A stretch of 64,000 nt of DNA from Miscanthus floridulus (GCF_019320115.1 NC_089598.1:32693983-32757982), one strand, 5' to 3'; shown: positions 25,301 through 36,807, numbered from the stretch's first letter. Notes: generated by a model from the letters alone, not told the origin. Numbers and translations are program-made.

Positions 25301-25614
25301 AATTTTATTATGGTTCGATATGGCATCATGAACAAATTTATTTATAGCTTCTGTAAAGAAATGCCCATCTTCAGACTCATCTACATCTATCTACCCATGC
25401 AACAGAACTCTTAGTAGTGGATATTTGTGAATAATTGTATTGTCACGTGTTTTGGTGTAGGACAACAAACACTTGTTCTAAAATTCTTCTATAGCTTTGC
25501 TGATGACATCTTTATCTCCATCAGGTAGGTCTTCATAAGGTACCATAAGGATGTCGTTGTTGTTGTGAGCCACCATGATGATTGTGGGGTCCCACCAGAT
25601 GTGCCAAAACATGT

Positions 25615-27533
25615 GTCAGCACGGATATTCGTCTCGTGCCAGGCACATGAACAAGTCGGAAGGGTCTACTTGATGGAGCTGGAGATCCGCCTGGCTTCAA
25701 CGTAGGGATGGTCGATCCTACGTACTCCTCCTGAGTCATGCCAGTCAATTTGACCCTGCAATTGACAAGGAGAGAAAGTTTATCAGTAATTTAAGGTGGA
25801 ACATGCCGGTCTATGCCCAGACAGTTCCAAGTGTGCCACTTTGGGAGCAGCCAGACACGAAAGGCGACTAAATAACCGATTTGCACAGAAATGGGCTGTT
25901 ACGGACTGTAAAGCTTATGAGTGCGATTAATTTCATGTTGATAGGTACAGTCCACGTATATGTAAATAAGATTATCAGCTAGATAGATATTGCTAGTGTA
26001 AACCATTAAGCCGATGAATCTAATCAGGAAAAGATATAGCACATGAACGAATCGACTATCTGATACTAACAGATCTACAAACGCTCTGAATCTAATCTAT
26101 TACCACCAACAGTGAGGTTCGACCGGATCAATGGCAGCTATAATGATAGTAACAAACTAAAACCAAAGAATTTGCAAACACATCCATACTTCGACAGGCT
26201 TTCTAAAAGACATGCTATACATGAAGGCTCGGATGAATCGGCTAAAATAGCCGATTCAGATGAAAAGGGCTACAACGTGTAAACAATCAACTATTTCACA
26301 CGAACAAACCTATGGACTCCTTAGACTCAACCCGCTATCCCTAACAGTGGGGTTCGACCATATAGATGCAGCCATGAAAAAGACGATGAATCAAGCCCTC
26401 AAAGCACACAGATCTATTCACGCTTAACAGAATCATAGACGCACACCGTACGCGTTAATGCACAGGCGATCGGCTATTTAGCCGATGCAAGCATAGCAAA
26501 CAGCTAAGGTCACACCTAACCAGGAACAGATCTACTAACTAGCATCCCACAATCTACAGTGCCATCAGTGGGGATCGACTAGATCATTATAGCAATAATG
26601 GTGAACTATAAACTAGATTCAACTAGCCAGCAAATCTCTTCAAGATTATTCGTGCCTCAACCGCGTACTATGCACGATCAAGATCGAAGTAAAAATAGCC
26701 GATAAAACATAACCCATCATTCAGAGTAAGAAATATTGTGTTGTAACAAAGCAAACGGCGGACTAAAAGGATATAAGGCCGATCTAATTCAATCTTGACC
26801 AGGCGGATTGATATTGTTGTAAACTAATAATAATGAAAAGCATCAGCAAGATCGGTAACTTAATGAATCTACCTGAAGGACGCTACCCATAGATAGAGCC
26901 GATAACTTGACCTTCATCTAGTTCGAGCAGTAGAGGTCGACTGGATCGATGCAGCCGTACTTGAACTAGACAAGAGTCTATAACTAGCTTATACCAGAGT
27001 CACAGTGGAGGTTGACCGGATCGATGCAGCCATACAAATAGAAGTATAAGCCATGATGGTACTTATAGACAAACCGGAGGTCGGCTGGACCGAAGCAGCC
27101 CTGCTCGCTGAAGAACTCGCCAAGATCTACTCTACTCCTACTCCTAAGGGGTGGCCGGAGCAAAAAAAGTAAGTAACTTGTATTTGATTGATTATGTGTC
27201 CTTTACAATAGCCGGGGTCCAATATTTATATCCAGAACCTACGTATGAATCCTACTTAAGCATGACTCATTATAATTTTTGCCCTAAGAGAAAATATTCC
27301 TAATTTAAGATAACTTGGACCCTAATCTTTCCCTTTTTGTAGAGTCCAACATGTTTTTTCCTGGCGTTGATTGTAGCTATTATAGTTATCTGCTGGCGCT
27401 ATCTGAAGAGAACCGATTCCAGTGCTGCATTCGAATCAACTGATATCGACCTTTATGCAATCGATTCCTTGATGACATGATCTTGAGGGCTTTCGAGTTC
27501 CTGCAATCCTTCTTCCAAATCCTGGTGTAAACA
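25615..27533 (-). repeat. 5' LTR of nested Tat element
   Basis: About 1.92 kb, beginning TGTCAGCACGG and ending TGGTGTAAACA on the plus strand. It has the same architecture as its partner, including the six repeated motifs (first copies near 26111 and 26345). The element transcript would read leftward from here. The sequence just inside, read on the minus strand, is CATGTTTTGGCACATCTGG, resembling the leader seen in other grass Tat elements. I could not assign the primer tRNA. Confidence 0.88.
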
Positions 27534-28391
27534 GTAGTCCAATATGAAGCAGGATATCACCAAGTACGTCGCGGAGTGCGACACTTGTGGGAGAGTTAAG
27601 ACAGATCACATGCGTACCCTGGGATATTTGCAGCCCTTGCTCATTCCTATTTAGAAATGGGAAGATATTTTCATGGATTTCATTGTGGGTTTACCCCGCA
27701 CGTCCAAGGGCTATAATTCTATTTGGGTCATTATGGATCGCCTTACCAAGTCAGCTCACTTTCTCCTAGTGGATACTAGATATTCAGTTAGAAGGTATGC
27801 CAAGCTGTATTTTGACCAGATTATGACCCTGCATGGAGTTCCTCTCACTATCGTCTCTGATAGAGGGTCCGTCTTTGTCTCTCGCTTTTGGGAGCAACTC
27901 CAGGAGTGTCTTGGTACTAGCCTCCTTCGAAGTTCAGCCTATCATCCATAGACTGATGGCCAAATAGAAAAGGGTAAATTGGGTACTTGAAGATATGTTG
28001 AGAGCTTGTGCCATTTCTTTTCCTGAGAAGTGGGATGAATGCTTGAACTTAGCTGAGTTTTCCTACATCAACAGCTATCAAGAAAGCATTCGTATGGCAC
28101 CCTTTGAAGCTCTGTATGGAAAGAAATGTAGGACACCACTTAATTGGGTTGAAGTGGGAGATCGTGGATATTTTGGGCCTGATTTCATCAAGGAAGCTCG
28201 AGAGCAAGTTAGTATTATTCAGAGTCATTTGAAGGTAGCTTAGAGCCGACAGAAAGCTTATGCGGACAAGCGAAGAAGACCTTTGCAGTTTGCAGTTGGG
28301 GATCATGTGTAGCTCAAGGTGTCTTCTATGAGAGGGGTGCATCGTTTTGGTGTCCATGGCAAGCTAGCCCTTCGATATGTGGGCCCTTACA
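27534..28391 (+). pseudogene. Tekay integrase, continuation after nested insertion
   Basis: Reading resumes with NMKQDITKYVAECDTCGRVK, carrying the CxxC half of the integrase zinc finger. The catalytic core follows (EDIFMDFIVGLP, VSDRGSVFVSRFW, YHP.TDGQ), then the C-terminal region (MRACAISFPEKWDECLNLAE-like and FQVGD-type FAVGDHV). A stop occurs at 27652 and a one-base frameshift near 27975. The last visible codons (LALRYVGPY) are those that precede the chromodomain in related elements, but the assembly gap follows. Confidence 0.85.
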
Positions 28392-28491
28392 NNNNNNNNN
28401 NNNNNNNNNNNNNNNNNNNNNNNNNNNNNNNNNNNNNNNNNNNNNNNNNNNNNNNNNNNNNNNNNNNNNNNNNNNNNNNNNNNNNNNNNNN
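28392..28491. other. Assembly gap (100 N)
   Basis: Exactly 100 undetermined bases, the usual placeholder for a gap of unknown size. Tekay integrase sequence lies on the left and CACTA element sequence on the right. The Tekay chromodomain, its 3' LTR and the CACTA left terminus are missing and may lie here. Open frames drawn through the gap are meaningless. Confidence 0.99.
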
Positions 28492-28619
28492 CGTATCATG
28501 TCGTAGATCGCGTAACCCAGTTAGGCATCTCCCATTTGAAAGAGATACGGTTGGAGGTATGTAGATCTTTGCATATCTATGACCGTATCTATTTCGGATT
28601 GTCCACGCTTTTTGGACAG

Positions 28620-28820
28620 CCCGCGGATGCGTAGATGGGTTAGTTTCCATGTTCTGCTCTGGTCCGAGACAGAGTTTCAGCATCACCTCCCTGTCGTTCT
28701 CCGGATACGCACTCTTCTTTGGTAGGACGTGTATCTGGAGAACAGCGGGGAGGTGCTGCCGAAATTCTGTCTCAGATAGGAGTAGAGCATGGAAACTAAC
28801 TTTATCTACGCATCCGCGGG
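28620..28820. repeat. Long imperfect inverted repeat in CACTA 5' region
   Basis: The left arm 28620-28712 and right arm 28729-28820 are reverse complements with scattered mismatches. The outer ends CCCGCGGATGCGTAGAT and ATCTACGCATCCGCGGG match perfectly. The spacer is only 16 nt, so RNA or single-stranded DNA could fold into a hairpin of about 92 bp. It lies about 90 bp upstream of the transposase start. Confidence 0.85.
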
Positions 28821-28913
28821 TGGGATTAGGACCTATCCTCACCTATTAGACAGTAGGAACACCGTGTACATGCAATTGATGGTTACATTACTCGCTGATA
28901 CATATGTTAGAGG

Positions 28914-31900
28914 ATGGATGACCGTCAGTGGATGTACACGGGCTGGAGAAGTCAGAGTGATTACACCATGGAATGGATGAACAAGATCGATGCTTTCTTA
29001 AACAGTGCATTTGGCAACGCTGCTAAAGGACATTGCCTAGTTTTATGTCCCTGCAGCAAATGTGGAAACAGGAGAAGGGTAAACAAGGTGGAAATGGGTA
29101 AACGTCTTGTGAAGAATGGATTTACGCCAGACTACACCCGGTGGGTCCACCATAGTGAAGCCCATCGTATGAGAGAGGAGGTGGTGAGACCATGGGTGGA
29201 GGCTTTTGATGCTGATGCCGGGGTAGCAGACATGCTAGATGACTTTCACCAAAGACAGTTCAATGAGGGACGTGAGAAGGAGGAGATGGAGGCAGTCGCA
29301 TAGGCGTTCTACGACATGATGGACTCGGCACAGAAACCCCTTCACGATCAGTCAACGGTGTCTCAACTAGATGCCATTGGATGCTTAATGGGGTTGAAGT
29401 CCGAGTTAAACTTGAGTCGACATAGCTTCGATAAGATGTTGGCCGTGATTGGCACCCTGCTTCCGGAGGGCCATATTGTGCCAAAGAGCATGTATGAGTC
29501 ACAGAAACTCCTTCGAGCACTTAAGATGCCGTATGAGCAGATACATGCTTGTCCAAAAGGGTGCGTCCTATTTAGGAAAGAACATAAGCATGCAAAGTTC
29601 TGTCCAAAGTGTAAATCCTCTAGGTACCTGGAGGTAGACTCTGATGATGGCCAGAAGAGGCAACTTACGATCCCCATGAAAATCCTACGGTACCTTCTAT
29701 TCCTACCGAGGATCCAACGGCTATACATGATCGAGGAATCCACGAAATAGATGACATGGCACAAAAATGGCAAACGGTACAATCTTGACAAGATGGTACA
29801 TCCATCAGATGGTGAAGCTTGGATCCGCTTTAATGATAAACATCATGACAAAGCAGATGAGGCTCGTAATGTACATGTCGCATTGGCAACAGATGGGTTC
29901 AATCCTTATGGAATGATGGCTGCCCCATACACATGTTGGCCCGTCTTCGTTATCCCCCTTAATCTCCCCCCTGGTGTCTCCTTTCAACAACATAACGTAT
30001 TCTTATCGTTGATAATTCCTGGACACCCAGGGAGTAATATGGGTGTGTTCATGGAGCCCGTGTTTGATGAATTGGTCCGTGCTTGGGACGAAGGGGTATG
30101 AACATATGATCGAGCTACAAAGACAACCTTCAAAATGCACGTTTAGTACCACTACTCCCTGCATGACTTCCTGGCGTATGGGATATTCTACGCCTGGTGT
30201 GTTCACGGGAAGTTCCCATGCCCAATATGCAAGGAAGGTGTGAGGTTTATTTGGTTGCAGAAGGGTGGCAAGTATTCGTCGTTTGACAGACATCGTCAAT
30301 TCCTACCTCTTAACCATCCATTCAGACAAGACATCAAGAACTTTACAAAAGGTGTCAAAGTGACAAACCTAGCATCGCAGATGATGACTGGTGCCGAGGT
30401 TCATGCTCAGATAGGTGCTCTCGTGCCCAATGAAGAAGGTGGTTTTGTGGGATATGGTGAGCAGCATATGTGGACTCATATCTCGGGCATGATGAGGCTC
30501 TCCTATTTCGATGACCTTCTTCTACCACATAACATTGATGTAATGCACACTAAAAAGAATGTCACCGAGGCACTTTGGGCAACACTCATGGACACTGAAA
30601 AGTCTAAGGACAACCCAAAGGCTAGAGTGGACCTGGCAACATTGTGCGATAGACCAAATCAAGAGATGCAACCTCCTAGTCGTGGCAAGACCTGGAGAAG
30701 GCCTAAGGCCGATTTCGTCTTGAAAAAGGACCAAAGGAGGGAAGTACTTGAATGGATCAAGAAGCTAATGTTCCCTGATGGGTATGCAGCGAATCTAAAA
30801 AGGGGAGTTAACTTAGGCACTCTGCGAGTCAACGGAATGAAGAGTCATGACTACCATATATGGATTGAGCGGCTTCTTCCGGCGATGGTTCGAGGCTATG
30901 TCCCGGAGCATGTCTGGCAAGTGCTGGCAGAGCTGAGCTACTTATTATGCTAGCTTTATGCCAAGGAGCTCTCTCGGACCGTCATTGATGACTTGGAAAA
31001 AGCAGCACCCGTGTTGCTCTGTAAGTTGGAGAAGATCTTTCCACCCGCCTGCTTCTTATCGATGCAGCATTTGATTGTGCACCTCCCGTATGAGGCACGG
31101 ATGGGGGGCCTATGCAGAACTGTTGGTGCTATCCAATTGAGAGATGTCTGAAGACTCTTCGCAAAAAATGTAGAAATAAAGCCAGAATTGAGGCTTCTAT
31201 TGCAGAGGCATACATTCTAGAGGAGGTGTTGAACTTCACAGAGAAATACTACACTGAGAAACTTCCTAACGTTTATAATCCACCCTCTCGTTACAATGCT
31301 GGCGAAAATGAATCGAACCTCAGCCTTTTCCAAGGGCAACTCGGAAGCGCAAGTGCATCGACCACTAAGCAATTGAAAAATGAAGAGTGGCGCAGTATCA
31401 TGCTATATGTGTTGACCAACCTTGTCGAGGTGCAACCGTTCATTGGGTAAGTTCTGAATGAACTTGTTTCATTTCGCCGTATGTCCTTGTTTCTTCGTCC
31501 AACCCCCTTGTTTCTCGTTGGTACAGGGAATTTCTTCGTCAATCCTGGCATGGATCAAGGCAACCTACCCCGTAAGAAAATGATACCTTTCTTTCATGGG
31601 GTGCGGGACCAGGGAGCCCTGATTTCATTTGTTGGTTCAAACAGAAAGCCCAAACTGATGCGCCTATAAGTGATGAGTTGAGACAGGTTGCAAGCGGCTG
31701 TGCCGTTAAGGTCAAGTCATTTACCGGTTATGACGTGAATGGATATCGTTTTCACACAGCAAGCTACGAGCAGAGTCGGCCCAATCGACAAACCACAAAC
31801 AGCGGAGTTGTTACATCCGGCACTGATGGACTCAACTATTATGGAAGAATTGAAGAAATCTACGAACTATCATTTTATAGTTCCAAACCTCTTACTCCTG

Positions 31901-31926
31901 TCATATTCAAATGCCACTGATTTCAT
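28914..31926 (+). pseudogene. TNP2-type CACTA transposase pseudogene
   Basis: From ATG 28914 one frame runs to about 31100. The N-terminal transposase-associated zinc domain (DRQWMYTGW, CLVLCPCSKCGN) spans about 28914-29160. The TNP2/Transposase_21 core follows (KHAKFCPKCKSSRYLE, ATDGFNPYGM, FPCPICKEG, LLLPHNIDVMHTKKNVTEAL). Next is a DUF4218-like region, reached after a one-base shift near 31105 (CYPIERCLKTLRKKCRNKAR, AGENESNLSLF). An 80-bp GT..AG intron (31447-31526) precedes a DUF4216-like end (SGCAVKVKSFTGYDVNGYRF, YGRIEEIYELSF). Stops at 29301, 29748, 30099, 30147 and 30951 plus the frameshift abolish function. TNP2 proteins carry out CACTA excision. Confidence 0.9.
31447..31526 (+). other. 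Intron of CACTA transposase
   Basis: GTAAGTTCTG donor and TTGGTACAG acceptor. Removal joins the DUF4218-like part (TNLVEVQPFIG, frame then HW) to EFLRQSWHGSRQPTP. Stops occur in the unspliced frame, while the spliced frame continues into the DUF4216-like region. Confidence 0.7.
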
Positions 31927-32082
31927 CCTGGTGTAACGAGACGGACCCCTAAGCTTGAGCTAGTCAAGATTTGACAGGATTCCATCTATCCAGGAAAAGA
32001 TGTCTACATTGTGGCACAACAGGCCGTCCAGGTTTATTTGTCATGATGGAATGTAAAAAAAAATTAAAATTTGCCGTTTTGG

Positions 32083-33062
32083 GTCACTTTGCCGAGTGTT
32101 GCACTAGGCAAAGGACCCCTTTGCCGAGTGCAATAGTCACAGCACTTGGCAAAGCTGGAAAAATGGGCGACCAGAAAACAGATTTTCTAGCTTTGCCGAG
32201 TGCTGTGACCATAACACTCGGAAAAGATTTTTTAAAAAAAAAATCAAACTTTGCCGAGTGCCGTCCATAGGGCACTCGACAAAGAAATTTTTTTAAAAAA
32301 AATTCAAAACTTTGCCGAGTGCCATCCATAGGGCACTCGGCAAAGAATTTTTTTAAAAAAATAAAATATCTTTGTCGAGTGCCTTCCGGGTTGACACTCG
32401 GCAAAGAAAGTTTGAAAAAAAATAAAAAATATTTGCCGAGTGCCCTATGGTTGGCACTCGGCAAAGAATTTTTTTTTTAAAAAATTCTAAACTTTGCCGA
32501 GTGCCATCCATAGGGCACTCGGCAAAGAAATTTTTTAAAAAAATAAAAAATCTTTGCCGAGTGCCTTCCGGGTTGACACTCGGCAAAGAAATTTAAAAAA
32601 AAATAAAAAATATTTGCCGAGTGCCCTATGGCTGGCACTCGGCAAAGAATTTTTTTTAAAAAAAAATAAAAACACTTTGCCGAGTGCCTGCAGGGTTGGC
32701 ACTCGGCAAAGAAATTTTTCAAAAAAATAAAAGCTCTTTGCCGAGTGCCTTCCGGGTTGGCACTCGGCAAAGAATTTTTTTTAAAAAAAATAAAAAATCT
32801 TTGCCGAGTGCCTGCAGGGTTGGCACTCGGCAAAGTGACCGTCAACGGGACCGGCGCCGTGACGGTCGCTTTTCTTTGCCGAGTGTCCCCGGGGCACTCG
32901 GCAAAGCCTTTGCCGAGTGCCCGATAAAAGACACTCAACAAAGAGGGTTTTGTCGATCAAATTTTTGCCGTGTGTTCTTTACCGAGTGCCGCACTCGACA
33001 AAGGCTTTGCCGAGTGCAATTTCGTCTTTGCCGAGTGCCTCAGGCACTCGGCAAAAAACCTG
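32083..33062. repeat. CACTA 3' subterminal palindromic repeat array
   Basis: At least fifteen copies of TTTGCCGAGTGC alternate with the inverse GCACTCGGCAAAG. Each pair encloses a short, variable loop (such as CGTCCATAG, CTTCCGGGTT or CTGCAGGGTT), and the period is close to 60 bp between 32190 and 32840. Pairs are separated by A/T homopolymer spacers. In CACTA elements such subterminal motifs are bound by the element's own protein during transposition. The last copies (32874-33056) are closer together and more degenerate. Confidence 0.9.
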
Positions 33063-34018
33063 AATCCAGTTGTGCCACCTGGGTGTGAACATGAAAATGA
33101 TCAGTACTGCGCCATGTCCTTGCCGACGGCCAGCTGGTCAACGGTGATAATAAAACCAATGGAGTTTACGGCCGATCGACTAGACTATAAAGCCAATCAG
33201 CTAAAAAGCAGTCTGAGGGGATCTGGAAATGTGTCCAGCCATGATGGTTTAAATAGCTCAGAAGAGAAGGAAGGGTTTAGTGGCTAAGACATAGAGAAAC
33301 ATCCCAGAGAAAAATATCAAAGCTGCAACAAAAGCCGATGATAAAGTATATTACATCGGCTCAAGCAAAGATATCGACTCATTTATCATGTTATGTCAGA
33401 TGAACAATCCAAGGTGGCATTCACAAGGTGTTGCAAGCGACGAGATAAGACGACGAGGTTTATCGGCTACAACACAGCCGATAGGGCAGTCTGACTACCG
33501 GTCAGCCTTTCTGAAGCTAATATGACTATTGGCGCAAAAAGATTCGACGTCACCATGCTCAGGTTATGTGGTGCGTTTTCCGACTGTGGTTAGTACCGTG
33601 GTCATGCCAGTAGAAACAGTTGGATTTGTCGATGGCCCTGCATGCATACATATTCATGTCATCTGCAACAAATTGGTGTCAGTTATGCATACACACATCA
33701 ATGGTTCAAAAGCAACAGGAGAGGCATTAGTTTATTTCGTCAAAAAGCTAGCGACAAGATAGAAAGCAATGAGCCAATAGAGTATTAGATAATGGAGTTA
33801 TTTTTAAGCAACCGATGGACTCAAGCAAAAAGCCGATGGACCAATGTTAATTTATTTGGTCGAACTCAATCGGCTGAAGAAGGAGACCTGGAGGCCGATT
33901 GTGTGTATGGTTTATACGAGAGAAGAACCAGAGAGCAGGTAGCTGCTCCTTCACCTCCATCGGCTCGGCTCTATGTTTCCATATCCAGAAGAGAACAGAC
34001 AGCAAGGGATCAACATTG

Positions 34019-34465
34019 ATGGGTTTCATTTACCGGATTGCAATCCCGTCTGAATACCTGACGATTACAGGGTATGACAGGATCGCATCAGGCAGCGCTG
34101 CATGTGCTTTGACATCTTTTCCTGTCAACAACACGTTCAAGCTGTGCCACCACATGAACGAGCTGGTCAAGGGAATTATTCGAGGGCAAGATTAGCATGC
34201 TGGTGGTATCCATGACCATAAAAGAGATCTTCTGCGGCATCATCAAGTCATTCAAGCAGGTCATGTTCGAAAACGTGCATTTGAAACTTGACCAATTTCG
34301 GCCCCATCATCTACGTAACCAATATGAGGCAGCTGGACACAACCACTTCCAACTTCTTCGGCGATAACCAAGAATGCCACAAGTTGTCAAAGCTCGCTGA
34401 GAAAGTCGCAGAGTACGCCGGGATGACCAGGCTCAAAGTCGAGAAACATACATGCAAATATGAGG
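34019..34465 (+). pseudogene. Flotillin-like gene fragment
   Basis: From ATG 34019: an IAIPSEYLTITGYDRI start, like the plant flotillin opening (VASPSEYLAITG). A compressed middle (SFPVNNTFKL, then HHMNELVKGIIRGQD) resembles the SPV.Y.FEV and NHV.ELVQGIIEGE parts. After a frameshift near 34190 comes VVSMTIKEIFCGIIKSFKQV, with MFENVHLKLDQF, like [31 protein letters not shown], followed by GPIIYVTNMRQLD. Flotillins are membrane-raft scaffold proteins of the SPFH family. The remnant covers only the N-terminal third, has internal deletions and frameshifts, and lies inside Tat retroelement sequence. The match is from memory of the family, not an alignment. Confidence 0.6.
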
Positions 34466-35560
34466 TACATACCCCTCTATATTTGGTTCACAAATTCTTT
34501 ATTCCATGCTTTTCCTATCACCTATGAACAATTTGTCATAGGAAAAGCATGCCATCTAAGTAGTTGATGAATGAGATATAGTATGATGAAAGGAACCTTG
34601 CTTCTTTCTGCAAAGTACTTGGAAAATTTTCTTACAAAAAATTAAAAATTAATAGCATGTCTCCTCAGTGATGTTGAATTTTCTACCAAGGCCATATGTT
34701 ATCATAAATAACCTTCCACATAAGCTGCTTGTTTTGTGTTGAGTTTTGTCGAGTCTTGTTGACCCCTGTTGAGAGATTTATCATGCTCCTAAGATCAAGA
34801 TCACGTACACGCCATAAATATATGATGCTTCTACACTGGAAGTATGCAAAAACATGCTTTTTATCCGCCCCAAAATGTTATGCTCCTACACTAAGAGAAG
34901 GCAAAAAAAATGTTTGTTAGGTTTATCAAAATAAATGCTCCAAGTTCTTGATGATATTTCTCTCAAAAGTTTGTTGTAAAAAGAGACATGGGTTATGCAA
35001 CAGTAATTTTTTTAAAAAAATGGGCACAAAAAGGTCCAAAGTAAAAAAAGAGATAAGAGTAAAGATAGCCTAAGTTCTCGCAAAAAATAATCCATAAGAG
35101 AGAAATATGTTTCAAAGAGCATAGTAGAATTAGGTTAGCCACCAAATATTTCACACACATGCACATCTTGATCTAAGAGTATGACACTTTTCTCCTTGAT
35201 CCGAGATTTGACTTTACAATATATGCAAGCAAGTATGCTACATATTTTATCCGAACCTGAACTCCACATAAGCTTTTTAGAAGTAGGATGAAAAGAGGCA
35301 AAACAATGTCTTGATGAGGAACTATACACATTGAGCGATCTAAGAGAGTCATTTGAGGAGCAAACTTATGTTTTAATTTAAAAATCTTTCACCCCCCCAA
35401 GTTTTCTGAGCAGAAGAAGTGAGGGTGACTGGATTCTAATCCGTTCCATTCATCAATCACCCAAGATGGTGTGATAGACACTTCCAAGTTCACATATGTA
35501 GGAGAGGTTTGGAATAAGGTAATATTGCTGCCAGTAAATTTCTTGGCTCTCTGGAAAAAG
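34466..35560. other. AT-rich sequence within Tat region, no gene
   Basis: Short frames only, with no recognisable motif. The word usage differs from the flanking Tat sequence, consistent with co-captured flanking DNA of the flotillin fragment or with an old separate insertion. Confidence 0.35.
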
Positions 35561-36123
35561 ACCATCGGCTAAGAGTTATTGGATTATATTAATGTGATGT
35601 TGATCAGTCAGCAACCTTCCCAATAGAATCTCCATCGGCTATATAGGGGAGCCGATTACTCTAGTAAAGACCACTGCTGCTGATGTCGAACAAGTCAATC
35701 AAGCTGCTGGAAACCAGATGGAGATATCAAGCTGTATGGGTTGATAATAGAAGGATATCGTCAGAGATGCTAAAAAAAGGGGTGGACAAGAATTCCAATG
35801 TTTATGATTATTACCTCTAGATGGCCGATCATATAATTATAGACTCGGGGGACAGCCCCTAATCAGCTAAAGCAGATGAATGGTCGAGAACTCAGGAAGG
35901 TGGAATCCAAGCAAGTCATCAAAGGTATCGGCTCATGAAAGCCGATTACATGATACATATGAGGATTGACTTTGAAATTATCAAGACCAAGAAAGAAGAT
36001 GATTGATATGGAGCCGATACATTCCTCCATGCTGCGATCAGATATCATCGATTCAGGAAGGAAAACCATTGGATTGAAATAGTTCTAAGCATGAAAAATT
36101 CATACTCCGAACTAGGGGACCTA

Positions 36124-36729
36124 TGTTTATACCAAAATTTGGTAAGCTTACCCTGAAAAAGAGAAGATTGGCCGATGATGTCAAAAACAAGAACATTTCC
36201 TAAATAAGGGATATTTCATGACCAAAATGTTGATCTGTTGCAGAACGCAGCTTTGGCACATGCACAGGATCGATTCGAAAATCAGATGTGATTGCCAATG
36301 CTCAAGAATATTTCGATGTTGTCACGTATGCAGGAGGCAACGATGGAAAGATAGCTTACAGAAGAAAGCTTGGTTACGGAAAGCACGAGATCTTGGCCTA
36401 TACTACGGCAGCATAGAGAAGAAAGATTATTTAGTTGATTCCAATTGCCATACGAGCTGAGAACCAAATCGATTTCTATTTACCAACGACGTCTACAGAA
36501 GTCATCTGACAGGTGCACGAGATGGTGATTAATTAAAGAAAGAAGCACATATCGGGAATTGAAGATTGGTAATAATGTGGCCTGGCCGCATATATTTGCA
36601 TGGCCACGTTTGCAGAGCGTGCATGGGAGATCCGGACTCGGCTAAATGGAGATATATTCTTAGATTATATTTCCATCTTTAGTTTTGAGTCATGCTTGTA
36701 CACGGTAAAGACTAGCCAACTCGTGTATA

Positions 36730-36807
<78 letters not shown>

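Larger units (their letters stand above)
15623..27533 (-). mobile_element. Complete Tat-lineage Ty3/gypsy element nested in Tekay pol
   Basis: Two near-identical LTRs (15623-17525 and 25615-27533) flank an internal region whose gag-pol reads on the minus strand, so the right LTR is the element's 5' LTR. GTAG is present on both sides of the insertion (15619-15622 and 27534-27537), with a fifth base ambiguous because the LTR starts with T. The Tekay frame ends at 15622 and resumes at 27534. The Tat assignment rests on the protease motif VDGGASINLMP, RT with YIDDVMIKS, a second archaeal-type RNase H after the first, and an extra gene on the opposite strand between pol and the 3' LTR. Confidence 0.9.
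7781..28391 (+). mobile_element. Tekay-like Ty3/gypsy retrotransposon, split and 3' truncated
   Basis: Order on the plus strand: 4-kb LTR, initiator-Met primer site, gag with CCHC knuckle, protease, RT, RNase H, integrase. This domain order is that of Ty3/gypsy, and the long TGTAACACC LTR with a TGGTACCAGAGC primer site fits the Tekay/Del chromovirus lineage. The element is interrupted at 15623-27533 by a Tat element, with pol resuming on the far side. It ends inside the integrase C-terminal region at the assembly gap, so the chromodomain and 3' LTR are not seen. It carries many nonsense codons and at least three frameshifts. It landed next to the MULE pseudogene and is older than the Tat insertion. 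Confidence 0.85.
28492..33062 (+). mobile_element. En/Spm (CACTA) transposon, ends not seen
   Basis: The unit has a 5' subterminal region with a large inverted repeat, a TNP2-type transposase gene, and a 3' subterminal array of TTTGCCGAGTGC/GCACTCGGCAAA palindromes. All are typical of grass CACTA elements. Neither CACTA..TAGTG terminus is present: the left may be in the gap, and the right seems lost where Tat-type sequence begins after 33062. Confidence 0.85.
33063..36123 (+). mobile_element. Internal 3' region of a second Tat element (same family)
   Basis: The stretch carries frequent GCCGAT/ATCGGC words, as in the nested Tat element (33170-33980 and 35560-36180). It ends in a purine-rich CTAGGGGACCTA directly before an LTR, so it is the 3' part of a plus-oriented Tat element whose gag-pol is missing. 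The middle (34019-35400) lacks that word usage and starts with a flotillin-like fragment, so it may be captured or inserted DNA. No other coding sequence is recognised. Confidence 0.6.

Noticed and set aside
28319..28842. Open frames running across the N block
   Set aside because: They include undetermined bases and join two unrelated elements.
32083..33062. CRISPR-like array of regularly spaced repeats
   Set aside because: Repeats are inverted pairs with A/T spacers and match known CACTA subterminal motifs. The genome is eukaryotic and there are no cas genes.
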